NCBI GenBank assembly: GCA_001599815.1
Contig: BCIA01000005.1
Location: 3,356,472-3,420,471, forward strand
From: Furcasterigmium furcatum
Taxonomy: Eukaryota; Ascomycota; Sordariomycetes; Glomerellales; Plectosphaerellaceae
Length of the DNA stretch: 64,000 nucleotides
Direction: 5' to 3'
Under the pieces are notes generated by a model that made no database searches, was not told the DNA's origin, and worked only from the letters and a program-made list of their open reading frames with translations. Shown piece by piece: positions 1 to 11,436 of this stretch (positions are counted from its first letter, which is position 1; every line of letters begins with the position of its first letter). The position numbers were made by a program, and so were the translations under genes.

Positions 1-1924
1 ACCGGCACCTTGGGCAGGCCGAGAGGCGACACGCCTGCGAGCTTGTGCAGCGCCGGCAGCACGAACAGGTGGAACGTGACGAGCGCACTGGCAGGGTTTC
101 CGGGCAGGGAGAAGATTGGCGCATCCATGCGGGTGCCGCTGTTTGTCTTGATCGGAACTGTCGCAAAGGTAGTGGGCTTGCCCGGCTTCATGTCGACGCG
201 GCCGAAGTGGATGGTGCCGCCGAGAGAGCGCTCGATGGTGGGCTTGAGAAGGTCGAGCTCCCCCATGGAAACGCCTCCTGTCGTGATGAGGACGTCGGCC
301 TTGCGCAGGCCGTCGCGGAGCGTCTCTTCCAGAGCGCCGGGCTTATCACGGGCGATGCCGAGATCGACAATCTCGAAGCCTTGCTCGCGGGCTGCGGCGG
401 CGAGAGTGATGCGGTTCGTGTCGCGAACCTCGCCAAGTCGCAGTTCGCCTGGCCTGTCGTGCTCGACGATCTCATCGCCGGTGGAGAGGATGCCGACGAC
501 GGGGCGTCTGTATGTCTTCACCTCGGCGACTCCCACCGCGGCGAGGAGACCAATCTCACCGCCTATGCCGGATATTTTCTCGCCCTTGCGTAGGATGACG
601 TCCCCTTGCTTGACGTCAGAGCCTACCTCGCGGATATTCTCGCCTTCCTTGACCCCGTCGGCGAGGATCTCGACGTCCTTTTCCTCCTTTCCATCGTCCG
701 TCTGCGTCTTGAGAACGGTGTCTTCGACCATGATGACCGAAGTCGCGCCAGGAGGCAGCGGCGCGCCGGTGGTGATGCGGGCGATTTCGCCCTCCTTGAG
801 GGTGCCGATCTCTCCAGGTGCTGCGTGAGACACAGCCGTGACGGGGAAGACGCCTTTCATGTTGCCATCCTTCGGCACCACAACGGCGTAGCCATCGACA
901 ATGCTCGCGCGGAAGGCAGGGACGTTTTCACGAGCAGTGACGTCTTCAGCGAGAACAGCGTTGACGATGTCGACGTAGACCTTGGAAGTGATGATGTCGG
1001 GCTCGGGGGTCTTCTCGTGTATGACCTGAAGAGCCTCGTCGACCGGAAGCATGCGGTATGGTGATTCTCTGTAGCGCCTAGTCGGGCCTAGGGTGGGATC
1101 ATTTGACACTGGGTGTTCATTTGGCTTTGTGTGTCGCACAAGGCCGCCGTGTCCGTGGCCATGAGAATGACCATGGTCATGCTTGTGCCCATGGCTATGA
1201 TCATGAGAGTGATGGTGGTGTGAGTGGCCGCCATGAGCTCCCGAGGGCTGTGAGGGGCCGATTCCTGCATCTGCTTCCAGCCTCTTCACCCCCCCTGAGT
1301 GCAGGCCCCTGGAGTCGTCTCCTCTGGCTTGGAGGCAGGCATGTGGCAGGGTCTTGATGATGGCCTGGAGGTTCTCCTTTGCCCCCTTGGGGGATCCTGG
1401 GAGCGTGACGATGAGGGTCTGGTTCCTCACGCCGGCAACGGGGCGGGACATCATCGCAACTGGGGCTGTTAGTCCGAGGCAGACTGAGGGATGCAATCAA
1501 AACACGGGCTTACATGGAGTGACAGCCAGGGAGGAAGCCAGCATAGCATGGACAAGCCCTGGCGCAGGTTTATGGATCAATGCCCCGACAGCCTAATCCG
1601 AACGCATCAGCGAAACAACCTCAATGGTCATGTGAACTCAGGGCACCATACCTCAGGCGTGTGGTCAGCCACGGCGAACCCGGTGCCGCCAGTGGTGAGG
1701 ATGAGATTGACGGCGTCGTGCCCAATGTCGGCCCACATCATGACCTGGCGTTGAACGTGAGGCACATGATCGTCGACTATCTTTGTCTCGACCACATCCC
1801 AGTTGCCTCCTCCGTCGCTTTCGATGACATCGCGCAGGATGAGCTCCGACTTGTCTGACGCTGGGTTCTTGGATGCTGTTGTCGAGACGATGAGGATGGC
1901 CACTTTGAGGCGGTCCTCGGCCAT
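1..1924 (-). CDS. cnxE: Gephyrin-type molybdenum cofactor biosynthesis protein (MogA-MoeA fusion), 3' truncated by window edge
   Basis: Catalyses the last steps of molybdenum cofactor synthesis: adenylylation of molybdopterin by the MogA-like domain and molybdate insertion by the MoeA-like domain, in the cytosol; needed for nitrate reductase and other Mo enzymes. Exons read on the minus strand: 1924-1652, 1592-1514 and 1459 to beyond position 1, with introns of 59 and 54 nt. The MogA part shows LTTGGTGF and a TPE motif just before intron 1; exon 2 supplies the ALIHKPAPGLVHAML stretch; exon 3 opens with FAMMSRPVAG and has TLPGSPKGAKEN. The MoeA part shows FSLPGNPASALVTF near position 80. Between the domains lies a His/Gly-rich linker (about 1130-1235). 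The start is the first ATG before the conserved MogA fold. The C-terminus lies outside the window. N. crassa calls the orthologue nit-9, A. nidulans cnxE. Confidence 0.9.
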
Positions 1925-2549
1925 GATGGAAAACTCGCAGGCTTCCTGCTTCTCTATTCAATGTACCCTTGTCCGAGAGTTTGAAACAAATTGGAGATAC
2001 CGGAGCTTTTGATGTTGACTTTGAGATGGAAGACGGCCGCGGAAGTGTCGAGCAGCATGGGGTCCTTATCTTGGCGAACTTAAAAAGCTGGCACTGTGGG
2101 GAATGGGTGCAGCTCACAGCGGTTTCTTTACAGTAATAATTCACTTTCGTACAGTACGGCTGAGGTCCTTGGGCGTTTGGATGACGCGGGGCTGCAGCAA
2201 CCAACGACACACCTCAAAACATCAACTGGAACATCATCACATCCAACTCACCAGAAACAACCCTACAAAACAGAACTTTCAAGATGCCTCGAGTTTCATT
2301 CCTGCATAAAGAGCAAACCTATAATGAGTAATCAGGCAACCTTCGAACGCCTCTACGAAAGACCCTGGCCTGCGTGATCAAAGGGTCCCGCTTCGCCATC
2401 CTTCTATTATCCCGTCGCAACCCCGAAAAGCAACAACAGCCAGAACTTTCGCCCCCAACGCCGTCCAGAATGTCTCATGTAGCGGGAACTCCATCGTATG
2501 CATGGTCTGTAGGCACCGACTCCAACTCTTGCTGTGATCGAGCAGCCGC
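1925..2549. other. Intergenic, upstream of cnxE
   Basis: Upstream region of the minus-strand cnxE gene and downstream of the weak hypothetical gene. No conserved ORF, RNA gene or repeat is apparent. Confidence 0.5.
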
Positions 2550-3359
2550 TTAGTGCCCCTCTCGATATAACCTGTGAAGGCCCAGGTGACCGCGCCGACG
2601 CTTCAGCTTCTGTCGGTCAAAGTATTCAGGCCATTCAGAGGCGTAAGTGTTATCCTCCCGTGGGAATCGAGGCCTCGCATGATAGGAGGCCTCGTCCTTA
2701 GAAGCACCATCCTCGGATACACCATCTTCATCGAGTTCCATTCCCCCGGGGGATCCGGCCTCATCGACCCCGTGAACGAGAGCCTCGTGTGAGCGCTCGA
2801 GATCTAGGCTCTCAGGAGGGTTAGATGGTGCCGAGATCTCTTCGGGGCCTACATTCCGGATGATAAGTTGCCCACGCGACTCGTCGATGTCCCAGTTGGC
2901 TTGGTAGTTACGGACCTCCAGGGATTGTGCGGTTTGGCTTCTCTTGAGCGTAGTCACCATCCTCTCATCCAGGTCGTCTTTCTTACGACGCTCGTCATCG
3001 CACTCATCCTCGATGCGCGCAACGGGACTCGAGTTCTGTCGAAGGAGGCGCCGATCTTCCTGCCAGTCGATGCGAAGCCAAAGCCGCTTTTTACACTTTT
3101 TGGCTGCTTCCTCGGTCATTTTGTAGGCACCTTTCAGGCACGCAATCAGCTGAGAGTCTGCACGATTCGTAAGGATCTTGCGGCCGCCCCTTAATGGGCA
3201 GGGATCTAATGGGAAGAGATCCGATGGGGAATGTTCTGACGGGGAATGGACGGGCGCATGGCGCGGACGGGCCAACAAGAGCGTAAGTCCAGTCTTTGGC
3301 GTTCCAACAAGACGGGAGGTGGCACCCTCTGGTGGCAAATTCTGCAGCGGCAGATCCAT
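2550..3359 (-). CDS. Hypothetical protein, weak prediction
   Basis: An open frame of about 269 codons from an ATG at 3359; the frame stays open a little further upstream but without an ATG. I do not recognise a family. The first third is Pro/Ser-rich with short repeated phrases such as SEHSPSDLFPLDPCPLRG. The middle is very rich in Lys/Arg/Asp/Glu and looks like a charged helix or coiled coil (AYKMTEEAAKKCKKRLW, then DDERRKKDDLDERM). The tail is acidic, with SEDGASKDEASY. Codon bias is weaker than in the certain genes here. It could be a fragment of a gene with undetected introns, or non-coding. Nothing in the neighbours, cnxE and the HEI10-like gene, indicates a function. Confidence 0.3.
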   Translation of the reverse strand: MDLPLQNLPPEGATSRLVGTPKTGLTLLLARPRHAPVHSPSEHSPSDLFPLDPCPLRGGRKILTNRADSQLIACLKGAYKMTEEAAKKCKKRLWLRIDWQEDRRLLRQNSSPVARIEDECDDERRKKDDLDERMVTTLKRSQTAQSLEVRNYQANWDIDESRGQLIIRNVGPEEISAPSNPPESLDLERSHEALVHGVDEAGSPGGMELDEDGVSEDGASKDEASYHARPRFPREDNTYASEWPEYFDRQKLKRRRGHLGLHRLYREGH

Positions 3360-3973
3360 GGTAGCCTTTCCCTCGGGTGTGTGAACGGGGTGCCTGGCCA
3401 CGGTGTCGGGTTGTTTGGAGGGTGGAGGATGTGAGTGAAGCGCCTCCCACTGCTCTCCAAGCTTGGTCTGGGCTTGGGTTTGGATTGTTCGTGGGGTTTG
3501 TAGTTGAAGCTGGGAAAGGCTTGGATGGGCTGAAAGTTATAGACGCTGCAGGCCCTGATGTGAAGGCCTCGGGCGATGTCAGAGCCTTCGCTTGGATTGG
3601 CCGAAATAATGTTATTCGCCAGCATCGCATAAACCAGACAGCGTGGTTGTGCCAGGTTGTTCTGTGTCATTCCGTGATGTTCGTTCAGTCAGTCAGAAGA
3701 CCCTCGGCTTCAGCTTGCCCGGGTTGATCTCGACATTTTGAGCATGGAAACCCCATTCCTCGCCAAATAGTCTTGTTCTGTCTTGAAAATGTCCCCAAGT
3801 CTGCTCAGGTTTCTTTGTGGTGGGCTGATTTATCTCTCCAGTACTCGAAACAGCAGTTATATTCCGCCGTGTCTTTGTGCAAAGCCCGGATTTCGGTCAC
3901 GCACCTGGCTGGTGAGTCTAAGAAAGTAGACAATGTCATTCGGCCTCCCGTCCTTGAATGGCCATAGTTAATG
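3360..3973. other. Intergenic between the hypothetical ORF and the HEI10-like gene
   Basis: About 600 bases with no conserved coding signal on either strand. It would be the 3' flank of the HEI10-like gene and the 5' flank of the hypothetical ORF. Confidence 0.45.
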
Positions 3974-5282
3974 TTACATGTTGGGTCGTCGTCCAAAGGT
4001 TGAAGGAGGGATCTTGGGCCGTGCAGATCCTACCACCTCTGGATGGCCAACTTTGACGGCCGAGAGCCCTGACCCGAGCCCAACATTTTGATTGGGAGGC
4101 ACACGGGCGCCGGGACTGGGACGGGCAAACTCCCGTAGTCTGCTCACGCCATGCAAAGGCATTGGTGTGCTTGCAGCTACCCTCGGAAGTCCCGTAAGCC
4201 CAGCTACGGCACGCTGCCGCATGGGAGTCTCCACGGCCCCTGAGGAGACTGTCAGTCGTGGTAAGTGTGCAACGGCATTGCGACTTACCACTGTTGGGCA
4301 GGTTCTGCCGCCTCCAGGTCCCCTCCGGGTTAGGAAACATAGGGAACCCTCGTGGTGCAGGCGGAGGCATCCCTGGAAGGTTGCTGTTTTCGAAAGACCG
4401 TGCCCGTCCGTTTCCAACAGCATATGACTCCTGCTGTTCAAAGAAACCCTGACCATTTGGCCCCTGAGGACTTGTTCTTTCGAGAGGATGACCTCCAAGT
4501 TGCGAGTCAATTTCATGGCATGCGGCGGCTTGCATCTGTCCCAGCTCGGCCTTCCTCTTGACCCGGTCGTACAGCTCCTGGGTCTGAAGAAGCTTGCGGC
4601 CCTTCTCCCTGTATGCTTGGGCGAGCTCGTCATACTTTATCCTCATGTCATCACACTCTGCCCGCATTTCTGTGACTACTGTGTCAGACGACGACCAACC
4701 CCCAAATCGCGTGGAGAGGGCACCGCACCTTTCATCTGAGCTTGCATTCTCTCACAGACCGAGTTGGCCTCCTTCACTGTCTTCTCGTGCTCTGTGTCGA
4801 GAGCTTTGTATTTCTCAGTCAGATTCTTCTCCAAGTATCTTTGGTAAACGCTGGTACATGTCAGCGGAGCCGGAAGACATGGTCAGAGTAGGGAGGCTCG
4901 CATTTCCTGCGTTGTCTGGTAGGCCCAGAAGCTCAATGCCCTCCCGGCACACTCCATGATGATGTTGGGGCCCAGACCGCTCAGGACGCTGGTTTTGTAG
5001 TCCTCAGAGGGATTGAGAACAGTGATGACCGCATCGTACGGGTTGGACAGGCTGCCATTGCAAGCAAGGCATGTTGTACGTCGCTCCGCATTGGCAGCTT
5101 CGACGACCATGCCAGACTGGTGGGCACACTCGAGGCAGAATATATGGCTGGCATGAGACGTAAGCATCTGTGAGCTGAAATAGGCATGCAAGAATCGATC
5201 CTCACCTGCATGTTGTCACCAGTGCCCGATCTCCCAGCTCCTTGCGGCATTTGAGCCTGTTACACTTGAGAGTGTGTTCCAT
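3974..5282 (-). CDS. hei10: HEI10/Zip3-type meiotic RING protein (CCNB1IP1 family)
   Basis: Predicted SUMO/ubiquitin E3 ligase that marks and stabilises crossover sites on the synaptonemal complex in meiosis. Five exons fit the family: 5282-5206, 5147-4902, 4850-4729, 4669-4289, 4239-3974, about 363 residues. The N-terminal RING begins MEHTLKCNRLKC and continues TTCSHIFCLECA across intron 1. The family signature NPSEDYKTSVLSGL and RALSFWAYQTTQE follows, then a coiled coil (about residues 110-190), then a Pro/Arg-rich tail ending FGRRPNM, as I recall for ascomycete homologues. The acceptor at 5148 restores the compact RING; a nearer acceptor would give a 31-nt intron and break the motif. Intron 2 (4901-4851) has no GT donor in a usable position and reads GC...AG. 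Expression should be meiotic; no regulatory site was recognised. Confidence 0.85.
4851..4901 (-). other. Predicted GC-AG intron in the HEI10-like gene
   Basis: The reading frame runs into a stop unless 51 nt are removed. The only join that restores the conserved QTTQE-I-VYQRYLEK continuity uses a GC donor (AAT|GCGAGC) and a CAG acceptor. A CTGAC branch-like motif lies 11 nt before the acceptor. Confidence 0.65.
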
Positions 5283-8200
5283 CGTGTCGATCCGAAATGC
5301 AGGTCAACGGTGATCAGATGAGTTTAGTCCAAGTTCCCAAATATGGTCAGGTTTCTGGTCAATGATCCACGGGTCCAATAGACGAGGTGCGCAAGGCAAG
5401 GCGAGGCCGTGCCGGATGTGATCTGGGAAGTCGCAGTCCATGGCAGCTGCCGAGTCGTCCATCGCCACCAGGCAGTTCTTTCCATCTCTTTCCCCGGGCT
5501 ACTGCTGCTTACCTTATGAAACAGGTACCTCCTGCCTAGGTCAGGTATGTAGGTAACTTTTAGAAACTTCCACGAGACGGGAAGATAAATTCCACCTCGG
5601 CAACGATACCCAGACACTGTCGACGACTCGACGTACATCCTCAGGGTTCCGAACGAGCAAGCGCGCACCGATCACTATACACCAGAGCGAGCACCCAGGC
5701 ATCAAGGCAGTGCATCCCAATGGACAAAGCTCGATGGGCATTGCGCATTCTTATCGACAACATCTCCGTCCGCCCTCATTGCACCACCGATGACAGCTTT
5801 GATGTCATGGACACGGCGCCCGCCTCTGGTGAAGCTTAAGCATTGCATTTTACTGTGCCGCACGCCCGCAGTCCCTGGCAGGACCAACACAAGCACCAGG
5901 GCCAAGCAGATCCCGGGCCTTTGGCTCTGTGAAACACCCTACCTCTTCCCCGGCCGCCCCCCGTACTTTACAGCGCATTGAACGGCATGAGAAATCCCTG
6001 ACCTCCCAAACGCCACAGTCGCATCAAATGACAACAAAACACGACCCTGAACCACTGCACTGGGTTTCGAGGCTTGAACTCGCCAAGAGTCCTCAATCGC
6101 CTCGGGACGTTGTATCATGCTCTAGAGGCCAACTTTGACGCTTGTCCCGAGGACATTTGCGCACCGGGAGCGCCGTCAGCGACAATGATTTCTGGGGGGG
6201 GGCGGTCGCAAGCCGTCAGTCCCTGGCAATAGCGGTGCATGTGGCCACCACTCCACATGGAGCAAGGCAGTCAAGGAGAAGCCGAGGGTAGGAAAGCCCG
6301 CCAGTGGGAGCGCCGGTTTTCGAGATGCTATGACCACGTCACCGACAGGTTCTGTGTGTCAGGGGAATCTGGAACGAAGGCCCGCCAGGGAAGGGGACCT
6401 GCATCAAGACCCAGTCTAACTTCTCGTCATCCCAGTGATATTGCGGAGAAGGCTTGCAGAACTCGTCACCGACGTCCGGCGTCCGCGTAGTCTCTTTTGG
6501 AGACTGGTCGGTTCTTGTGTGACCCGAAGCCACAAGGGGCAGAGACGCAACGCACAGGAGACACCACGCACCCCGCATTGGCTGCTTCTGCCCTCTAACG
6601 GCGGCGGCGCACACGGTGTGCACACGCTCGTGGAGGACAGTACCCAATTCCTTGGCCTTACCCCACACGACGCTTCCCGCTGCCAGGCTGCCAGGTTTGT
6701 GGAGGGTTGGCACGGCGCCTTCGGCATCTCCAGAGCCTGCAACGTCTCTTCTCCGGGGGAGGCTTCATGCGAGTCATCCCGGCATCCGTGTCGATTCTGG
6801 CAGGGGCCGACGCGAGCGGCGCAGCCCAATTCCTTTCCACATGATTCCTTCGCAGTCAGTGTGTGTGGTGCCGCTCGTAGCCGGCTGGACAGAACACGAC
6901 GAGTGTGGCAGCACTACGAGCAGAGTCTGGCCCATCGTCCTGTCCGAGGCATGGTTCCTTGGCGGAGAGGCTACCTATAACACGGTAAACTATGGGGAAG
7001 GGTCTGGAGGACAATCTTCTCCTTGCTGATTTCCTCAGTCCCCAGTCCGACCAATGTTCTGCGGCAGATTCTTCCCCGCAGTCTGGGGTAGACGACCCCC
7101 CTTTCAACAACCGTCCACCCCCTCGTGTACCTGACACACGCCCCCCTCCACACGACAGGATCATCCCATCAACTCAGGGGTAGAGGTACCTTCACAGCGT
7201 CTAGGCCTGCCCAAGATCTTCATCCGATCAGGTACCATTACCGCTTGGCCTCTCCCCCGCAACTCGCCCCGGCCCGAAAACCCAAATTGCCGTTCTTAAC
7301 TTCACCTCCGTCCTGGGCCACTTCTTTTGCCAGCCAATCGCGACCTCGCGCCGCATGCCAGCAGCCGTGGGCCCATCCTCACCCATGCCTTCCTTCAGGC
7401 GCGCTCTCTTTCACTCACACACACACACTCTTTTTCTCTGTTGTGAGCGTTTTGCTGTCGATGATTCCAACGACGCCAGGTAGGATGATCAGACCTCGAC
7501 GCGTGTGGGCCAGGGTCAGTCTGGCTGGGTAAAAAGGATGAATACCCTTGGAGAGCCACACTACTACGACGCATGTGCGATCGGTCTTGTCAGCCACCAC
7601 ACCCCTTGTCCTGCTCGGCGCTATGCTTCCATCATCATCACTCACTCCAAGTAGCACCGCGAACGGCCGGGTATTGCGCCGGCAAATCCTCAGGGAATCG
7701 GCGCGCTAACACATACTGCCGAGCAGGAACGACGCTACACAGGCGCCCCTTTGTCTCACTTCTTCACACTTGATATGGCCGTTTATCTACTTGCTGCTGG
7801 CGTTGAGATTTCTGGCGTCACCTCCAAGCTGCTAGCCGACCTCCTTCGGCGCCTTGGCCAAGCTCAAATTTTACTTGCAGGAGACTGAGGCGGTAGCCCA
7901 GGCAGGAGACACGGCGGCAACTCCGACCGGCTGTGCTAGAATCAGAGCAGAATCGTGCGCGATATATTGGCCCTGTGTCTCATCCACCGGGATCGCAGGA
8001 CCGACAATATGACGGTCGGATGAGCGTGGCTGACTCGATACTACGAACACCCAAGGCATGATGGCTCCGGCATTGCTCTCGGGTACCCGAGCCTCGCTGC
8101 ACAGAATCTCGGCAGAGGTTGGCTGTGGTTCTTTTGCAACGAGACCTTGTTTGTTGGACTGTCTGCCTGCATGCCTGCTGCCCCGTCCTCTTCCTTCCCC

Positions 8201-8805
8201 TGCAGAACCGTGGTTCTCTACCCACACTCATGCTCTCGAGTTTCGGCTTTGCGGTGTCGTCATTCCGGGTCTTCCATTCATGTCTCTTTCATTTCATACA
8301 CTCAACATATGTCATCCAACATTTTGCTCCCATGCTCGTCAGACGTAACCCGCTGTTTCATGCCCATTCCCTCTTCCATGCCCTTTTGAGAACGCCCGTG
8401 ATGATGATGGTGGTGGTGCAAATGATGTAACCTCCCTGCCCCTTTTAGGGTCCCCTCCAATGCCCTGCCTGCCTTCCTGTCCTGCTTTTTGCTGTTGCCC
8501 CTGGTCTTTGCCAGGTACACGAGTGACAAGAGAGGATGATGTACTGAAAAGATATCCACACCAGAGAAGATCAGGGGGGCGAAAACGGTCCCCACCCACA
8601 TGACAAGCAACATATGTACCCAAAGAAGAAGAAGAAATATAGACAGAGATGCCGTGGTACCTGGCGCTACTTGAGCCGCCAGGCACCTATGTACAGGACT
8701 TGAGAAGGGATAAATGTACCGAAGAAGTCAGTGGTCGTATGATGGAGTGGAGTGGAGCGTCTCCGAGCCCGCGGTGGCAACATGCCGCCCACGCACACGA
8801 GGAGC
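5283..8805. other. 3.5-kb intergenic region
   Basis: Between the 5' end of the HEI10-like gene and the 3' end of the Zn2Cys6 regulator. I see no conserved protein or tRNA. Contents: a run of nine G at 6194-6202, pyrimidine-rich plus-strand tracts around 7090-7160 and 7240-7430, a short CA repeat at about 7416-7430, and a GAT/GGT triplet-rich patch at 8400-8430. ORFs here are short, in unrelated frames, and lack the codon bias of the certain genes. Confidence 0.5.
7416..7430. repeat. Short (CA)n microsatellite
   Basis: Alternating C and A run inside a pyrimidine-rich tract; about seven dinucleotide units. Confidence 0.7.
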
Positions 8806-11436
8806 TCAGTGGACGAAGAAGCCCCCGTCCATGGCAGCGGCCGCCTGGGGGCTGATCATGCCGTAATCCATCTGCATCATCTGATCGTTGACGTTGAATG
8901 CGCCAAAGTCGACGCCACCGGGGGGCGCGTGCTGGCCAGCCTGCGAGTCGCCCGGCGAGCCCTCTCCGTCGCCGGCCGCGGAGCTTCCGCTCCAGAACAT
9001 GCCGTCCATGTCCCAGAGGCCGTGCTGGTCGAGCATGCCCATCATGCCGGCGCCCTCGAGCTCCAGGCCAATGGGGGACATGCGCAGCTCGCCGTCGGCA
9101 GCCATGAGGATGCCGGAGTGCTCGGCGCCCGTGACGCCTCCGCCCATGCCGTGGAGGAGGGGGCTCTGGAGGGCCGCCTGCTGGGAGGCGGCGGAGGGCT
9201 GCTGGCGCGAGGCCTCGTACATGCGCCAGACGACCTCGCGACTGCGGCGGGCGGCGAGGGACCAGTCCTCCATGGCCTCGAGGAGGTCGAGGATGGTCTC
9301 GACCTGCTTGTGCCACTCGGGGACGCGGGGGCTGTCCCACTGCCAGAAGACGCTGACGAGGGGGATCATGGCGGCCTGGTAGAGGAACCAGACGGCGTTC
9401 CAGCCAGACATCTGGTTGCGGGTCCACTCGCGGGCGATGTCCTCGATGGTCTGCTTGGCGAGCTCGCGGCAGGTCTCGATGGCAGCGAGGTCCTGCTCGG
9501 CGACGTGGCCGTGGGCGAGCATGGTGCTGCCGCCGCCGAGGCCGGCGGTGCTGCTGGCGAGGCTGAGGAGGACGGGGCGGTGGAGGAGCATGCGGAGGTT
9601 CTGGTAGCGCCACTTCATGATGCAGCGGGCGATGTAGAGCGGCTCCGCGCAGGGGTCCGTCGTGCGCAGGAGCCAGGGGAGGTTGCTGTACCAGTTGACG
9701 AGCTGGCCGTCGAGGTTGCACCGGTCCTCGGTGCGGAGGAGGGGCGAGACGGCGAGCATGTCCTGGATCTGCGTGGAGATCTTGCAGAACTTGATGTTCT
9801 CGATCAGTGGCAACACGCCAGCGTGCTGTGCAGAGTCACGGGCCTGGAACGGGGGTGTGGGTGGTTAGCGAAAGGGTTTTCCGGGTGAGAGGCAGAAAGG
9901 GGGTGGGGAGCGGGGGGAGGGAGGAGCCCTTGGTGGCGAAGTAATATGCGCGGAAGTGGAAGGGAGGCTCACCTGATTGATACCGAACTCGGGGGGCCTG
10001 ATGCTGATGGCCGGGCCAAAGCGACCGAACGAGGGACGTCCCAGCGTGGTCGTGGCCCAGGTGTCCAAGCAGAACAGGCTCCACCAAGTGCGCCTCCGGG
10101 TCTCTGCGGCGACGATGTCGCTCGTGCTCTGGGCGAGGCTCTCGCGGTGGAGGCCGAGGGCGCTTGCCATCCTGGTGGCGGCACCGAGGACGGCGTTGGC
10201 CATGTTGGGACGGTTGATGTAGTGCAGGTAGAAGCCGCCGATGATGGCGAGGGCCTGCACCGTCTCGATGTGGCTGCTGCCGAAGGCATCCATGGGGAGG
10301 TGCTCCATGGCGCGGTTGTAGTAGTTGACGTGGTTGTAGTCGTCGGACTTCATGCCGACGATGCTGCCCATGGCAAAGACCATGTTGAGCAGGGCGAGCC
10401 AGGGGCTGTCGAAGCGCTGGCCCTCGAGGTAGTCGGCGCGGAAGGCCGCCTCGTCCAGCATCGGGATGAAGATGTGGACCCGCTTGAAGTAGGCGTCGAT
10501 CAGGGTCTGTCCCTTCCAGGACCACGGGATCCGCTGGCTGTCCTTGGGGGATGCCCGCTGCTGGCGGATCGGGAAGTTCTGGGCGACCTCGGCCGTGTTC
10601 AGCGGCGTCGTGAGCTGGGTGCGCAGCGAGGGCTGCACCTTGAGCATGCACATGAGGGCGGCCTTGATGGAGGAGGCGCCCAGGTAGGAGGAGGGGCGGT
10701 CGACCGAGAGGGAGAGGGCGTTGACGTCGTCGGCTTCGATGGGGATCGGATCCCGGCCGCGGCGCTCCTCGTCCCACTCGATGTCCCTGCCGGGCATCTG
10801 CTCGAGGCCGGAGAGGCCCTGGTCGGAGACCGACGTGCAGAGCGGTGACTCCATTTCCTGCGAGATGGGGGATGTCTGGATGGGTGGTGATGGCAGGGCT
10901 GCCACGGATGTGTCGATGACCGGGCGGTCGAGCTGGCTGAGGAGTTCCTGGCGGGAGAGCGGGAGGAGAGACTGGATTTCATGGTTCGGGTAGAGCCGCT
11001 TCAGGATGGAGCGGCATTCCTCGAGTGACTGGGAGAGGGCCTCGAGGGTCTTCCTCGAGGGGATCACCCTCTGCCTGTGCTTGTCGTAGAAGCACCGCTT
11101 GGGCGCCCGGCTGGAGAGGCACTGGCCGCAGGGCTGCTGGCCATCACAGCGGCTGCGGAGAGGATGTCAGGACTGGGCTCTCATGTTGCGGCCGAGAGGC
11201 GGTGGTTCTTACATCTTTCGCCTCTTGCATTCTGCGCAAGCGTGGGGTGTTGTGATTCTCTTGGTGGTGGGAGCGCCGGGTGCCTTTCCGTTGTCCTGAG
11301 AATCGGTTGCCGGCTTTCGGGGAGTGACCCCTTGGACTGAGGAGTGTGAGCGGCCGCCAGCTGTGAGTGAGTGCTGGGACTTACACGTATGATACATGCC
11401 GCCGCCCTGGGTAGGGACGGGAAGGGAGGGGGCCAT
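8806..11436 (-). CDS. Zn2Cys6 (Gal4-type) transcription factor with fungal_trans domain
   Basis: Nuclear DNA-binding regulator, target genes unknown. Exons 11436-11213, 11152-9973 and 9843-8806 give about 813 residues. The zinc cluster is split by intron 1: HACAECKRRK in exon 1, then IRCDGQQPCGQC and CFYDK in exon 2, giving the expected six cysteines. A likely short coiled-coil dimerisation segment follows (SLEECRSILKRLYPNHE). The middle-homology (fungal_trans) domain spans the end of exon 2 (IDAYFKRVHIFIPMLDEAAF, later RRRTWWSLFCLDTWA) into exon 3. The C-terminus is Met/Gly/Ala-rich. A possible extra 48-nt intron lies within exon 1 (GTAAGT ... CTCAG, just after the codons for MYHT), which would remove 16 residues. 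Gal4-like regulators of carbon use share this layout, but I cannot assign an orthologue. The gene has unusually long flanks on both sides. Confidence 0.85.

Noticed and set aside
5148..5174. Acceptor at 5175 for intron 1 of the HEI10-like gene
   Set aside because: Would make a 31-nt intron and insert nine residues into the RING between Cys and SHIFC.
8752..9888. 378-codon plus-strand ORF opposite the Zn2Cys6 gene
   Set aside because: Shadow of the GC-rich third positions of the real minus-strand gene; Gly/Ala/Val/Glu-biased with no motif.
9946..10848. 300-codon plus-strand ORF opposite exon 2 of the Zn2Cys6 gene
   Set aside because: Antisense shadow; the minus strand carries the zinc cluster and fungal_trans domain.
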